Below, one piece after another: positions 1 to 5,310 of a DNA stretch of 5,310 nucleotides (its first letter is position 1; every line of letters begins with the position of its first letter). The notes under the pieces were generated by a model. That model ran no database searches. It was not told the origin of the DNA and saw only the letters and a program-made list of their open reading frames with translations. This DNA is from Paludibacter sp. (GTDB lineage: Bacteria; Bacteroidota; Bacteroidia; Bacteroidales; Paludibacteraceae): contig JAQTOL010000261.1 of NCBI GenBank assembly GCA_028748945.1, positions 1 through 5,310 of the forward strand, written 5' to 3'. The translations under genes were made by a program, and so were the position numbers.

Positions 1-745
1 TGCCCTGATGGGAGCAACATCTATCGGTCGCGATTTAGGTCCACGTGTTTCTTCAGCATTATTCAGCGGATTAACTGCCGACTGTACTTCACTCGAAATT
101 GGAACGTATGAAGATAAAAAAGCAGGAAAAGTTTATGAGAATTTGCTTTATCAGATTCGTCCTGCATTTGGCGGAAATATTGTTGCAACCATTGTCAATC
201 CTGATTGCCGTCCACAAATGGCAACTGTACGCGAAGGCGTGATGAAAAAGGAAATCAAAGATGCTAAATTTGTTGGTAAAACTGTCAAAATGGACGTTTC
301 GAAATATGTCGCCGATACCGATTTTGTGGTGGAAGTGATTGAACGTCATATGGAAAAATCGAAACTAAATATTAAAGGTTCACCGATTATTGTTTCGGGA
401 GGTTATGGTGTAGGAAGTGCCGATAATTTCAAATTGCTTCATGAACTTGCTGCTACTCTGGGTGGTGAAGTAGGAGCTTCACGTGCTGCTGTAGATGCCG
501 GTTTTGCCGAACACGAACGTCAGATTGGACAAACAGGAACAACGGTTCGTCCTAAATTATATATTGCTTGTGGTATTTCAGGACAAATTCAACACATTGC
601 CGGAATGCAGGAAAGTGCTATGATTATTGCTATTAACAATGATCCCAAAGCACCTATTAATGCCATTGCAGATTATGTAATTACCGGAAGCATTGAAGAA
701 GTACTCCCAAAAATGATTAAGTATTACAAAAAGAACTCGAAGTAA
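1..745 (+). CDS. etfA: Electron transfer flavoprotein subunit alpha (ETF alpha), C-terminal part; 5' end outside the window
   Basis: Soluble FAD-binding subunit of the ETF heterodimer, which carries electrons between acyl-CoA dehydrogenases and other redox partners in the cytoplasm. The frame is open from base 2 and reads A-L-M-G-A-T-S-I-G-R-D-L-G-P-R; this is an internal ETF alpha motif, so the ATG at 8 is not the start. About 247 residues are visible; the family usually has about 320-340, so roughly 75-95 N-terminal residues are missing. The C-terminal FAD domain is complete and strongly conserved: VSGGYGVGS near 394-420, G-A-S-R-A-A-V-D-A-G with its FAD-contacting Arg at 482-484, the QxGQTG motif at 521-538, G-I-S-G-x-I-Q-H at 572-595, and the A-I-N-x-D-P-x-A-P-I segment near 632-660. 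The acyl-CoA dehydrogenase follows after one base, so the two are surely cotranscribed. ETF beta would be expected upstream. Whether this is a canonical or an electron-bifurcating ETF cannot be judged without the missing N-terminus and the beta subunit. Confidence 0.96.
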   Translation, partial: ALMGATSIGRDLGPRVSSALFSGLTADCTSLEIGTYEDKKAGKVYENLLYQIRPAFGGNIVATIVNPDCRPQMATVREGVMKKEIKDAKFVGKTVKMDVSKYVADTDFVVEVIERHMEKSKLNIKGSPIIVSGGYGVGSADNFKLLHELAATLGGEVGASRAAVDAGFAEHERQIGQTGTTVRPKLYIACGISGQIQHIAGMQESAMIIAINNDPKAPINAIADYVITGSIEEVLPKMIKYYKKNSK

Positions 746-746
746 C

Positions 747-2459
747 ATGAACTTTTATAACGACAATCCAGCCATTAAATTTCAGCTTTCGCATCCATTG
801 ATGAAGAAAATAGTTGCCCTCAAGGAGCGCAATTTTGCTGAAAAAGATAAATATGATTACGCATCACGCGATTTCGAAGATGCTATTGACAATTACGAAA
901 AAGTTCTCGAGATTATTGGAGGAATTTGTGGTGATATTATTGCGCCTAACGCCGAAAGTGTAGATCACGACGGACCACAAGTAGAAAACAGCCGGGTTAT
1001 ATATGCCCGAGGAACACAAGAAAATCACGAAGCACTGACTCAGGCCGGTGTTTACGGACTTACATTACCACGTCAGTACGGTGGGTTGAATTTTCCCTTT
1101 ATTGTTTATGTTATGTCGGGTGAAATGGTGGCGCGTGCCGATGCCGGTTTTGCCAATATCTGGGGACTTCAGGACTGTGCGGAAACGATCTCCGAATTTG
1201 CTTCCGATGAAATTAAGAATGAATATTTACCCCGCGTTTGTGATGGTGCAACTTGTTCGATGGACCTGACGGAACCTGATGCAGGTTCCGATTTACAGGC
1301 TGTTCAGTTGAAAGCAACTTTCAGTGAAAAGGATAATATGTGGTATTTAAACGGGGTAAAACGTTTTATTACCAATGGTGATGCGCAGATTAAACTTGTT
1401 TTAGCCCGTTCGGAAGAAGGAACTTCAGACGGTCGTGGTTTGTCATATTTTGTTGCCGATAATAAACACGATCATACCGTTTTAGTTCGTCGTATCGAAA
1501 ATAAATTAGGTATCAAAGGATCACCAACCTGCGAATTGGTATTCAACAATACACCTGCTCAATTAGTCGGAACCCGCCGGATGGGTTTGATAAAATACGT
1601 GATGTCATTGATGAACGGTGCCCGTTTGGGAATTGGTGCTCAATCTGTCGGACTTTCGTCTTCAGCATATAACGAAGCTTTGTCATATGCCCGCGAACGT
1701 CGTCAATTCGGCAAAGCTATTATTGAGTTTCCTGCCGTTTTCGAAATGGTATCGGTTATCAAAGCAAAATTGGATGCTTCACGTGCATTGCTGTATGAAA
1801 CGACCCGTTTTGTAGATGTTTATAAAATATATGAATCCATTGAAACGGAACGCAAACTGACTCCGGAAGAAAAAGCGGATTACAAAGAATATTCAAAACT
1901 GGCCGATGCTTTAACTCCAATGCTAAAGATGTTCTCCAGTGAATATGCAAACCAAAATGCTTATGATGCCATTCAGGTTCATGGTGGATCCGGATTTATG
2001 AAAGATTATACCTGTGAACGATTGTTCCGTGATGCGCGTATCATGACTATTTACGAAGGAACTTCGCAATTACAGGTTGTGGCGGCAATACGTCACGTAA
2101 CCACAGGGAATTATCTGAAAATGATTCGAGAATACGATGCTCAACCGATTAATCCCGAGTTTACATCGTTCCGTAAGCGACTACAGATCATGACAAATTT
2201 GTTTGAGAATGCAATGGTTCGTGTCAATGAAATAAAGAATCAGGAATACCTCGATTTTCAGGCTCGTCGTTTAGTCGAAATGGCCGGACATATTATTATG
2301 AGCTATTTGTTGATTATCGACGCTTCACGTGATACAGAAGATATGTATCGTAAATCTACCGAAGTTTATCTGAATTACGGTGAAGTGGAAGTTCGTCGTC
2401 ATGCAGCATTTATCAAAAAATTTGATGTTGAGAATGTTGATGTTTATAAAGTAGTATAA
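747..2459 (+). CDS. Acyl-CoA dehydrogenase, long (570-residue) form
   Basis: FAD flavoenzyme that interconverts acyl-CoA and 2,3-enoyl-CoA and passes electrons to or from ETF. ACAD signature 1 is at residues 172-182 (M-D-L-T-E-P-D-A-G-S-D) and signature 2 begins at Q410 (Q-V-H-G-G-S-G-F). The catalytic base is predicted to be E437 in I-Y-E-G-T-S-Q, the same 27-residue distance from the signature-2 Gln as in medium-chain ACAD (Q349/E376), so the enzyme looks active. It is far longer than the usual 380 residues: a charged insert lies near residues 355-390 and a helical-looking C-terminal extension covers about 455-570. This resembles the broader group of 570-600-residue ACADs that includes DmdC, though I do not claim that activity. 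The ATG at 747 lies one base after the ETF alpha stop, which fixes the start and suggests translational coupling. A related etf/ACAD cluster in Porphyromonas gingivalis is, as I recall, linked to crotonyl-CoA reduction during butyrate formation; that role here is inference. A hairpin terminator follows 21 bases after the stop. Confidence 0.95.
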   Translation: MNFYNDNPAIKFQLSHPLMKKIVALKERNFAEKDKYDYASRDFEDAIDNYEKVLEIIGGICGDIIAPNAESVDHDGPQVENSRVIYARGTQENHEALTQAGVYGLTLPRQYGGLNFPFIVYVMSGEMVARADAGFANIWGLQDCAETISEFASDEIKNEYLPRVCDGATCSMDLTEPDAGSDLQAVQLKATFSEKDNMWYLNGVKRFITNGDAQIKLVLARSEEGTSDGRGLSYFVADNKHDHTVLVRRIENKLGIKGSPTCELVFNNTPAQLVGTRRMGLIKYVMSLMNGARLGIGAQSVGLSSSAYNEALSYARERRQFGKAIIEFPAVFEMVSVIKAKLDASRALLYETTRFVDVYKIYESIETERKLTPEEKADYKEYSKLADALTPMLKMFSSEYANQNAYDAIQVHGGSGFMKDYTCERLFRDARIMTIYEGTSQLQVVAAIRHVTTGNYLKMIREYDAQPINPEFTSFRKRLQIMTNLFENAMVRVNEIKNQEYLDFQARRLVEMAGHIIMSYLLIIDASRDTEDMYRKSTEVYLNYGEVEVRRHAAFIKKFDVENVDVYKVV

Positions 2460-2480
2460 GCCGATTCTAAAATACTTCAT

Positions 2481-2518
2481 AAAAAATGCTCCCGAGAAAT
2501 CACGGGAGCATTTTTTTT
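2481..2518. terminator. Bidirectional intrinsic terminator between convergent operons
   Basis: A perfect 8-bp GC-rich stem (TGCTCCCG at 2487-2494 pairing with CGGGAGCA at 2503-2510) encloses an 8-base loop. It is flanked by six A on the left and eight T on the right, so on either strand the hairpin is followed by a U-run, and A-U pairing can lengthen the stem to 14 bp. It sits 21 bases past the acyl-CoA dehydrogenase stop (+) and 12 bases past the radical SAM stop (-), so it most likely ends both transcripts. Confidence 0.93.
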
Positions 2519-2530
2519 ATAAAGCCATTA

Positions 2531-3580
2531 TCACTTCACTATTTTGCTGTAATGACAGACCAGCACGTTTTCTTTGCCCCCATGCCAGAGATGCATTCCA
2601 CTTCCCTGACAGTTTTTATATTCACCACATTTCTCACATAGCCCGGTTTCTGTCCAGTTCCGGTTCCGGAATGCCTGGTATTTGTTTTGCCAGACTTCGT
2701 AAAAATTATCAGTATAAATATTCCCCTGAGAAAAGCTGCGATCTATATTTGGGCAGGCAGAAATAGCGCCATCAATCAGAATTGATCCGATATTGATACC
2801 TGCCCGACAAAAGAAAGCTCCATCCCTGACTTTCGTCTCATAATCTCCGACATAACCCTCGCAACTGAATTTTACATCCATTTCTTTCCGTTTTCGTTTT
2901 TCAACGATAAAGTCCATAAGTCCTTTAAACTGAAAGTCATCTAAAAGTAATTCGGGATTATTCTTTGCCCTTCCAATGGGAAGGATGGTGAACAATCGCC
3001 AGGTTTTAACATGTTTCGTTTTCAAATAATTATAGACGGCATCCATTTCTTTCAAATTTCGTTGATTGACGCAGGTTACCACATCGAAATTCAGGCGGGC
3101 TGAACTCGCTGCCAACTCAATCGCTCTTTCTGTTCTTGTAAAACCGTGTTTCGAATTTCGCAACCAATTATGCGATTTTTCCAGTCCATCTAAACTTATG
3201 GTTAGTGCACCTAATCCGGCATTGAGCAATGCGTTATGTTTTTCGTCCGTGTATATATAACCGTTCGTTACCATGCTCCAACGCATTCCCCGTTTGCGGA
3301 TTTCACGACCAATTATTTCAATGTCATTTCGCATCAATGGTTCGCCACCGGTTAAAACCACCGTGAAATTTTTTGCAGGTGATGAAATGCTGTCAATGGC
3401 TTTCAGAAAATCGTCCAAAGGCATGTCGGGAAATGATGTATCTTTTGAACAATCACTTCCGCAATGCAAACAACTGAGGTTGCAACGCGAAGTACATTCC
3501 CAAAACAGGTAATTCAGTTCATGAATTGCTGTTTCATTCTTTTTGAATTGCCGGTAGATATATTTTTGTAAATTGTTCAT
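2531..3580 (-). CDS. Radical SAM/SPASM enzyme of the Bacteroidetes rSAM/lipoprotein pair (TIGR04133-like)
   Basis: Predicted cytoplasmic iron-sulfur enzyme that cleaves S-adenosylmethionine to a radical, of the type that modifies peptides or proteins. In the 349-residue product the radical SAM cluster motif CX3CX2C is C33, C37, C40, with extra cysteines at C29 and C44 (W-E-C-T-S-R-C-N-L-S-C-L-H-C-G-S-D-C). The SAM-binding T-G-G-E-P is at 77-81 and a T-I-S-L-D-G strand at about 127-132. The C-terminal SPASM region has C258-X12-G271-X4-C276, then C315-X2-C318-X5-C324, and a last C342. The cysteine normally found four residues after C324 is Gly328, in C-Q-G-S-G-M-H-L-W; C240 is an additional cysteine that might compensate. 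Only about 28 residues precede C29, so there is no PqqD-like recognition domain at the N-terminus. The start codon directly abuts the lipoprotein stop (TAAATG) with a GGAAAG ribosome-site candidate upstream, indicating tight coupling. Assignment to TIGR04133 is from memory of motif and neighbourhood. The substrate and the reaction are unknown; modification of the adjacent lipoprotein is the natural hypothesis. Confidence 0.92.
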   Translation of the reverse strand: MNNLQKYIYRQFKKNETAIHELNYLFWECTSRCNLSCLHCGSDCSKDTSFPDMPLDDFLKAIDSISSPAKNFTVVLTGGEPLMRNDIEIIGREIRKRGMRWSMVTNGYIYTDEKHNALLNAGLGALTISLDGLEKSHNWLRNSKHGFTRTERAIELAASSARLNFDVVTCVNQRNLKEMDAVYNYLKTKHVKTWRLFTILPIGRAKNNPELLLDDFQFKGLMDFIVEKRKRKEMDVKFSCEGYVGDYETKVRDGAFFCRAGINIGSILIDGAISACPNIDRSFSQGNIYTDNFYEVWQNKYQAFRNRNWTETGLCEKCGEYKNCQGSGMHLWHGGKENVLVCHYSKIVK

Positions 3581-3946
3581 TTACTTGCTTTCCAAAGCAA
3601 TGTTTACCTGGATTGAATTATTTGCGGAAATCAAAATGGTATCTTTACTCACAAAACTACCCTGGCTTATTGAATCAACATCTTCAAAAACAACTTTGTA
3701 GTTTTTTAATTTGGGAACATACATATTAAAAGTTCCCACTGAATCGGTTAACTCATATTGAGAAGTATTTTCCACAGAAACTTTGATACCTTTGATGGGC
3801 TTGCCTGTAACAGCTGAAGTGACAACCCCGGAGAGGTAAACATCATAACCAAAATCCTGTGGCGTTCCGTAACAAGCCTGAAAAACAAACATAACCGAAG
3901 TCAGGCTTAATCCTCTGATTATTTTTTGAAAATGGTTCTGTTTCAT
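3581..3946 (-). CDS. Radical SAM-associated putative lipoprotein (TIGR04134-like)
   Basis: Small exported protein of 121 residues. Residues 1-24 form a signal peptide: charged start M-K-Q-N-H-F-Q-K-I-I-R, hydrophobic core L13-F22, then F22-Q23-A24-C25. Lipidation at C25 is likely, although the lipobox is poor (Phe at -3 and Gln at -2), looser than the E. coli consensus as is often seen in Bacteroidetes. C25 is the only cysteine in the protein. It is followed at once by Y-G-T-P, a motif I recall as recurring in this family. Residues about 36-118 look like one beta-sandwich of the carboxypeptidase-regulatory type: S-G-V-V-T-S-A-V-T-G-K-P-I-K-G-I-K-V-S-V, then T-D-S-V-G-T-F-N and Y-K-V-V-F-E-D-V-D. 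No enzyme motif is visible. The mature protein would sit on a membrane, probably facing the periplasm or the cell surface. It precedes the radical SAM gene with no gap, so it is the obvious candidate substrate or partner; the function is not known. Confidence 0.85.
   Translation of the reverse strand: MKQNHFQKIIRGLSLTSVMFVFQACYGTPQDFGYDVYLSGVVTSAVTGKPIKGIKVSVENTSQYELTDSVGTFNMYVPKLKNYKVVFEDVDSISQGSFVSKDTILISANNSIQVNIALESK
3588..3593 (-). promoter_or_regulatory. Candidate ribosome binding site of the radical SAM gene
   Basis: On the minus strand GGAAAG ends seven bases before the radical SAM ATG, inside the final codons of the lipoprotein gene. Purine-rich SD-like sites are uncommon in Bacteroidetes, so this could be chance. 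It supports the ATG at 3578-3580 and translation coupled to the lipoprotein, whose TAA lies directly before that ATG. Confidence 0.4.
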
Positions 3947-4001
3947 ATTAGTCTGGTTTTAAATAAACAATAAAATGAATCTGCTCCTGTTTGTATTTCA
4001 A

Positions 4002-4325
4002 CTATTCGTTTTGTTCTTTTGCTCTTTTTCTAAACTTGTTGAAATCAATGAATATACTAACACAGATCAAAGGAATGATAATGAAAATCAATGCATTTGT
4101 GTGGTAAGCCCCTGAGAAATTGAACCGGGTAAGTTCTACAAATGCTGTGGTTGTGCCACACCCGGGGCAGGTAAAACCAAAAACAGTTTTCCATAGACAT
4201 GGAATGCAAACATCAATGTTTACAACCGATTTCAGAAATACCGACACAAAAAAATAAGCTGCAACAAAACTCAGGAGTTTATTGCTACCAACATATTTTT
4301 TGATAATTAAAAGATGTCTATTCAT
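4002..4325 (-). CDS. DUF2752 family small membrane protein
   Basis: Function unknown. With the ATG at 4323-4325 the product has 107 residues. The diagnostic DUF2752 motif C-P-G-C-G is at residues 53-57 (F-T-C-P-G-C-G-T-T-T-A-F), preceded by a second Cys pair, C40-I-P-C43. Hydrophobic segments lie at about 18-35 and 79-95, so it is an inner-membrane protein with a cysteine-rich loop between two helices; the first half of the motif region may also be membrane-embedded. The tail is strongly charged (K97 onward). The reading frame extends to an ATG at 4347-4349, which would add eight residues. I prefer 4325 because its ATG overlaps the stop of the upstream TM2 gene (ATGAATAG), a usual coupling arrangement, while the longer start overlaps by 32 bases. 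DUF2752 and TM2 genes often occur together in Bacteroidetes. The lipoprotein gene begins 55 bases downstream with no terminator between. Confidence 0.88.
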   Translation of the reverse strand: MNRHLLIIKKYVGSNKLLSFVAAYFFVSVFLKSVVNIDVCIPCLWKTVFGFTCPGCGTTTAFVELTRFNFSGAYHTNALIFIIIPLICVSIFIDFNKFRKRAKEQNE

Positions 4326-4647
4326 TCCGAATTGGATTTCCATCTGCATCTTTGAAATTCCCTACTGCAATTACGATAAAATCGATTAACATCCAGATTC
4401 CACATCCACCCAGAGTAAGAAGTTGAACTATGCCTGAAGCAGTATGACCCGTGTAAAACCGGTGAACTCCAAACACACCAAGAAACCAGCAGAGTAATAA
4501 ACATGTAATCCACCTGTTATCACTTATTGGTCTGTTGGATGAGTTATAAACAGGTACCTGTCTTACACCGCATTTTGGGCAGATTTCTGCTTTTGCGTTG
4601 ATAATTTCTCCACATTCGGAGCAATACTTTTCATTTTCTTTTTTCAT
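4318..4647 (-). CDS. Zinc-ribbon and TM2 domain membrane protein
   Basis: Small membrane protein of 109 residues with two parts. Residues 9-27 are a zinc ribbon with CXXC pairs C9/C12 and C23/C26 (Y-C-S-E-C-G and I-C-P-K-C-G), expected to bind one zinc. After a short polar linker (28-44) comes a TM2 domain at about 45-98: a first helix W-I-T-C-L-L-L-C-W-F-L-G, the hallmark G-V-F-G-V-H-R-F-Y-T-G at 57-67, then a second helix containing L-L-T-L-G-G-C-G-I-W and L-I-D-F. The tail F-K-D-A-D-G-N-P-I is also typical of TM2 proteins. Family members are thought to be membrane-embedded with both ends on the same side; no biochemical role is established that I know of. The start at 4645-4647 follows an A-rich leader, usual for Bacteroidetes. 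Its stop overlaps the start of the DUF2752 gene. It is the first gene after the flotillin terminator, so the promoter of this group should lie between 4648 and about 4710. Confidence 0.92.
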   Translation of the reverse strand: MKKENEKYCSECGEIINAKAEICPKCGVRQVPVYNSSNRPISDNRWITCLLLCWFLGVFGVHRFYTGHTASGIVQLLTLGGCGIWMLIDFIVIAVGNFKDADGNPIRNE

Positions 4648-4710
4648 GGTGTTCTTTTTTGAGGTTCTTTTTTTTGTTTATGACAAAGTTTCATATTAAA
4701 AAGAAGGAAA
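4648..4710 (-). promoter_or_regulatory. Probable promoter and A-rich leader of the TM2-DUF2752 transcript
   Basis: This 63-base AT-rich gap follows the flotillin terminator and precedes the TM2 start, so a promoter is expected here by position. The best match to the Bacteroidetes -7 element (TAnnTTTG) is AAACTTTG on the minus strand at 4684-4691, with one mismatch; I find no clear -33 TTTG at the right distance. The leader carries AAAAAAGAAC twice on the minus strand (4651-4660 and 4664-4673), which would leave an unstructured, A-rich ribosome landing site. The exact promoter is unproven. Confidence 0.3.
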
Positions 4711-4742
4711 AACGCCTGCCGGGATTACTTTCAGCAGGCGTT
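4706..4742 (-). terminator. Intrinsic terminator of the flotillin transcript
   Basis: A perfect 9-bp stem pairs AACGCCTGC at 4711-4719 with GCAGGCGTT at 4734-4742, with a 14-base loop. Read on the minus strand the hairpin is followed by a run of T (complement of the A-run at 4706-4710) and further T-rich sequence, as required for termination of minus-strand transcription. It lies 35 bases past the flotillin stop. On the + strand there is no T-run, so it is one-directional. Confidence 0.85.
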
Positions 4743-4777
4743 CCCCATCATATTATAATTCTAATGGCCGGATTCTG

Positions 4778-5310
4778 CTACTTTTTTTTATCTTCAACTT
4801 CTACGTGAATAGTAGATTCTTCTTCCTTCTGAGCACCTTTTAAGTAGGTCGGTAAATTCAATCCGGCCATATTAAATAAATCATTCAAGGGTGGAACGGC
4901 TTTCATCATTCCCGATACAAAATTGGCTGTAGAGCTGTTGCCGTTTTCAGAGTTGTTGCCCGAATCCCAAACTGTGATTTTATCAATCTTAATGTTTTTA
5001 ACTGCCTCAACCTGGGTGCGAACGAGTTCAGGTAATTTTTCAATCAGCAATAACTGGAACGCTTTGTTTGGATCGCCACCAGCAGCGCCAACCACCTCTT
5101 TGTAACCTTCGGCTTGTTTTGTCAGTATTTCATATAAACCTCTGGCTTCAGCGTCCATTTTTGCGAAGATAGCATCAGCTTCACCTTTTGCATTCACCCT
5201 TACTTGTTCTGCATTTGCCTGAGCTTCAATGATTGCACGTTGCTTTGCAATTTCGGCAGGGACTACAATATTCGCATTTTGTGTGGAGCGTTCCCGTTCA
5301 GCACGGGCAT
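4778..5310 (-). CDS. Flotillin-like SPFH family protein, C-terminal part; 5' end outside the window
   Basis: Membrane-scaffold protein of the SPFH/flotillin family, thought to organise ordered membrane microdomains. The frame is open from the right edge; 176 residues before the stop are visible. It starts in the Ala/Glu-rich coiled-coil part (A-R-A-E-R-E-R-S-T-Q-N-A-N-I-V-V-P-A-E-I-A-K-Q-R, then A-I-I-E-A-Q-A-N-A-E-Q), continues with G-E-A-D-A-I-F-A-K-M-D-A-E-A-R-G-L-Y-E, and then the conserved C-terminal block G-G-D-P-N-K-A-F-Q-L-L-L-I-E-K-L-P-E-L and I-D-K-I-T-V-W-D-S-G. A short Asn/Ser/Gly-rich linker leads to a hydrophobic tail (V-P-P-L-N-D-L-F-N-M-A-G-L-N-L-P) and a charged end, D-K-K-K. 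The N-terminal membrane anchor and SPFH domain are not in the window. The GTG at 5195-5197 is an internal valine codon, not a start. NfeD-type partners often sit near such genes, but none is visible downstream. A hairpin terminator follows. Confidence 0.92.
   Translation of the reverse strand, partial: ARAERERSTQNANIVVPAEIAKQRAIIEAQANAEQVRVNAKGEADAIFAKMDAEARGLYEILTKQAEGYKEVVGAAGGDPNKAFQLLLIEKLPELVRTQVEAVKNIKIDKITVWDSGNNSENGNSSTANFVSGMMKAVPPLNDLFNMAGLNLPTYLKGAQKEEESTIHVEVEDKKK

Noticed and set aside
8..10. ATG as start of the ETF alpha gene
   Set aside because: The frame is open upstream and the following residues are an internal ETF alpha motif, so the gene simply runs off the left edge.
89..349. 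Minus-strand open frame inside the ETF alpha gene
   Set aside because: It lies wholly within a well-conserved gene, and its His/Phe-rich translation resembles no known protein.
1618..1950. Small open frames on both strands inside the acyl-CoA dehydrogenase gene
   Set aside because: They overlap conserved catalytic-domain codons and show no recognisable protein character.
3066..3512. Plus-strand open frames opposite the radical SAM gene, as possible small peptides
   Set aside because: They are antisense to conserved radical SAM codons, and no start signal or peptide-precursor features are visible.
3947..4001. Possible short RiPP precursor gene next to the radical SAM operon
   Set aside because: Only 55 AT-rich bases lie here, too few for a precursor; the lipoprotein is the only plausible encoded substrate nearby.
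4322..4513. Second minus-strand frame overlapping the TM2 gene
   Set aside because: It is an out-of-frame reading of the TM2 gene; the real frame contains intact zinc-ribbon and TM2 motifs.
4923..5105. Plus-strand open frame opposite the flotillin gene
   Set aside because: It is antisense to the conserved flotillin C-terminal block, with no independent support.
5195..5197. GTG as start of the flotillin gene
   Set aside because: The coiled-coil frame continues uninterrupted to the right edge of the window, and the codon is an internal valine.

Overview
The window looks like chromosomal DNA of an anaerobic Bacteroidetes, most likely a Bacteroidales member. This rests on the protein families present: a roughly 570-residue acyl-CoA dehydrogenase next to ETF alpha, a radical SAM/SPASM enzyme paired with a small lipoprotein, a TM2 + DUF2752 gene pair, and a flotillin with a typical Bacteroidetes-style C-terminus. 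The moderately AT-rich composition, A-rich leaders and near absence of classical Shine-Dalgarno sites agree. The assignment is inference from protein resemblance, not a database match.

Layout. Bases 1-2459 on the + strand hold the end of an electron-transfer operon: the C-terminal part of ETF alpha (cut at the left edge), then one base later an acyl-CoA dehydrogenase. A strong symmetric hairpin at 2481-2518 ends this operon and, on the other strand, the operon facing it. From 4647 down to 2531 the minus strand carries four closely packed genes in transcription order: a zinc-ribbon/TM2 membrane protein, a DUF2752 membrane protein (starts overlapping the TM2 stop), a 121-residue putative lipoprotein, and a radical SAM/SPASM enzyme whose ATG directly abuts the lipoprotein stop codon. 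At the right edge, also on the minus strand, is the C-terminal part of a flotillin-like SPFH protein, closed by its own hairpin terminator at 4711-4742.

How the parts work together. ETF alpha and the acyl-CoA dehydrogenase form one redox module: the dehydrogenase exchanges electrons between an acyl-CoA/enoyl-CoA pair and the ETF flavins. The lipoprotein and radical SAM enzyme match the uncharacterised Bacteroidetes 'rSAM/lipoprotein' gene pair (recalled as TIGR04133/TIGR04134). The enzyme probably modifies the lipoprotein, or makes something that acts with it, but the chemistry is not known to me. This pair is the most interesting part of the window. Its enzyme has an incomplete SPASM cysteine set, and its presumed substrate has no cysteine other than the lipidation residue. 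TM2 and DUF2752 are small membrane proteins of unknown function that may share the transcript.

There is no stretch over 300 bases without a gene. I saw no tRNA, rRNA, CRISPR array, insertion sequence or attachment site.
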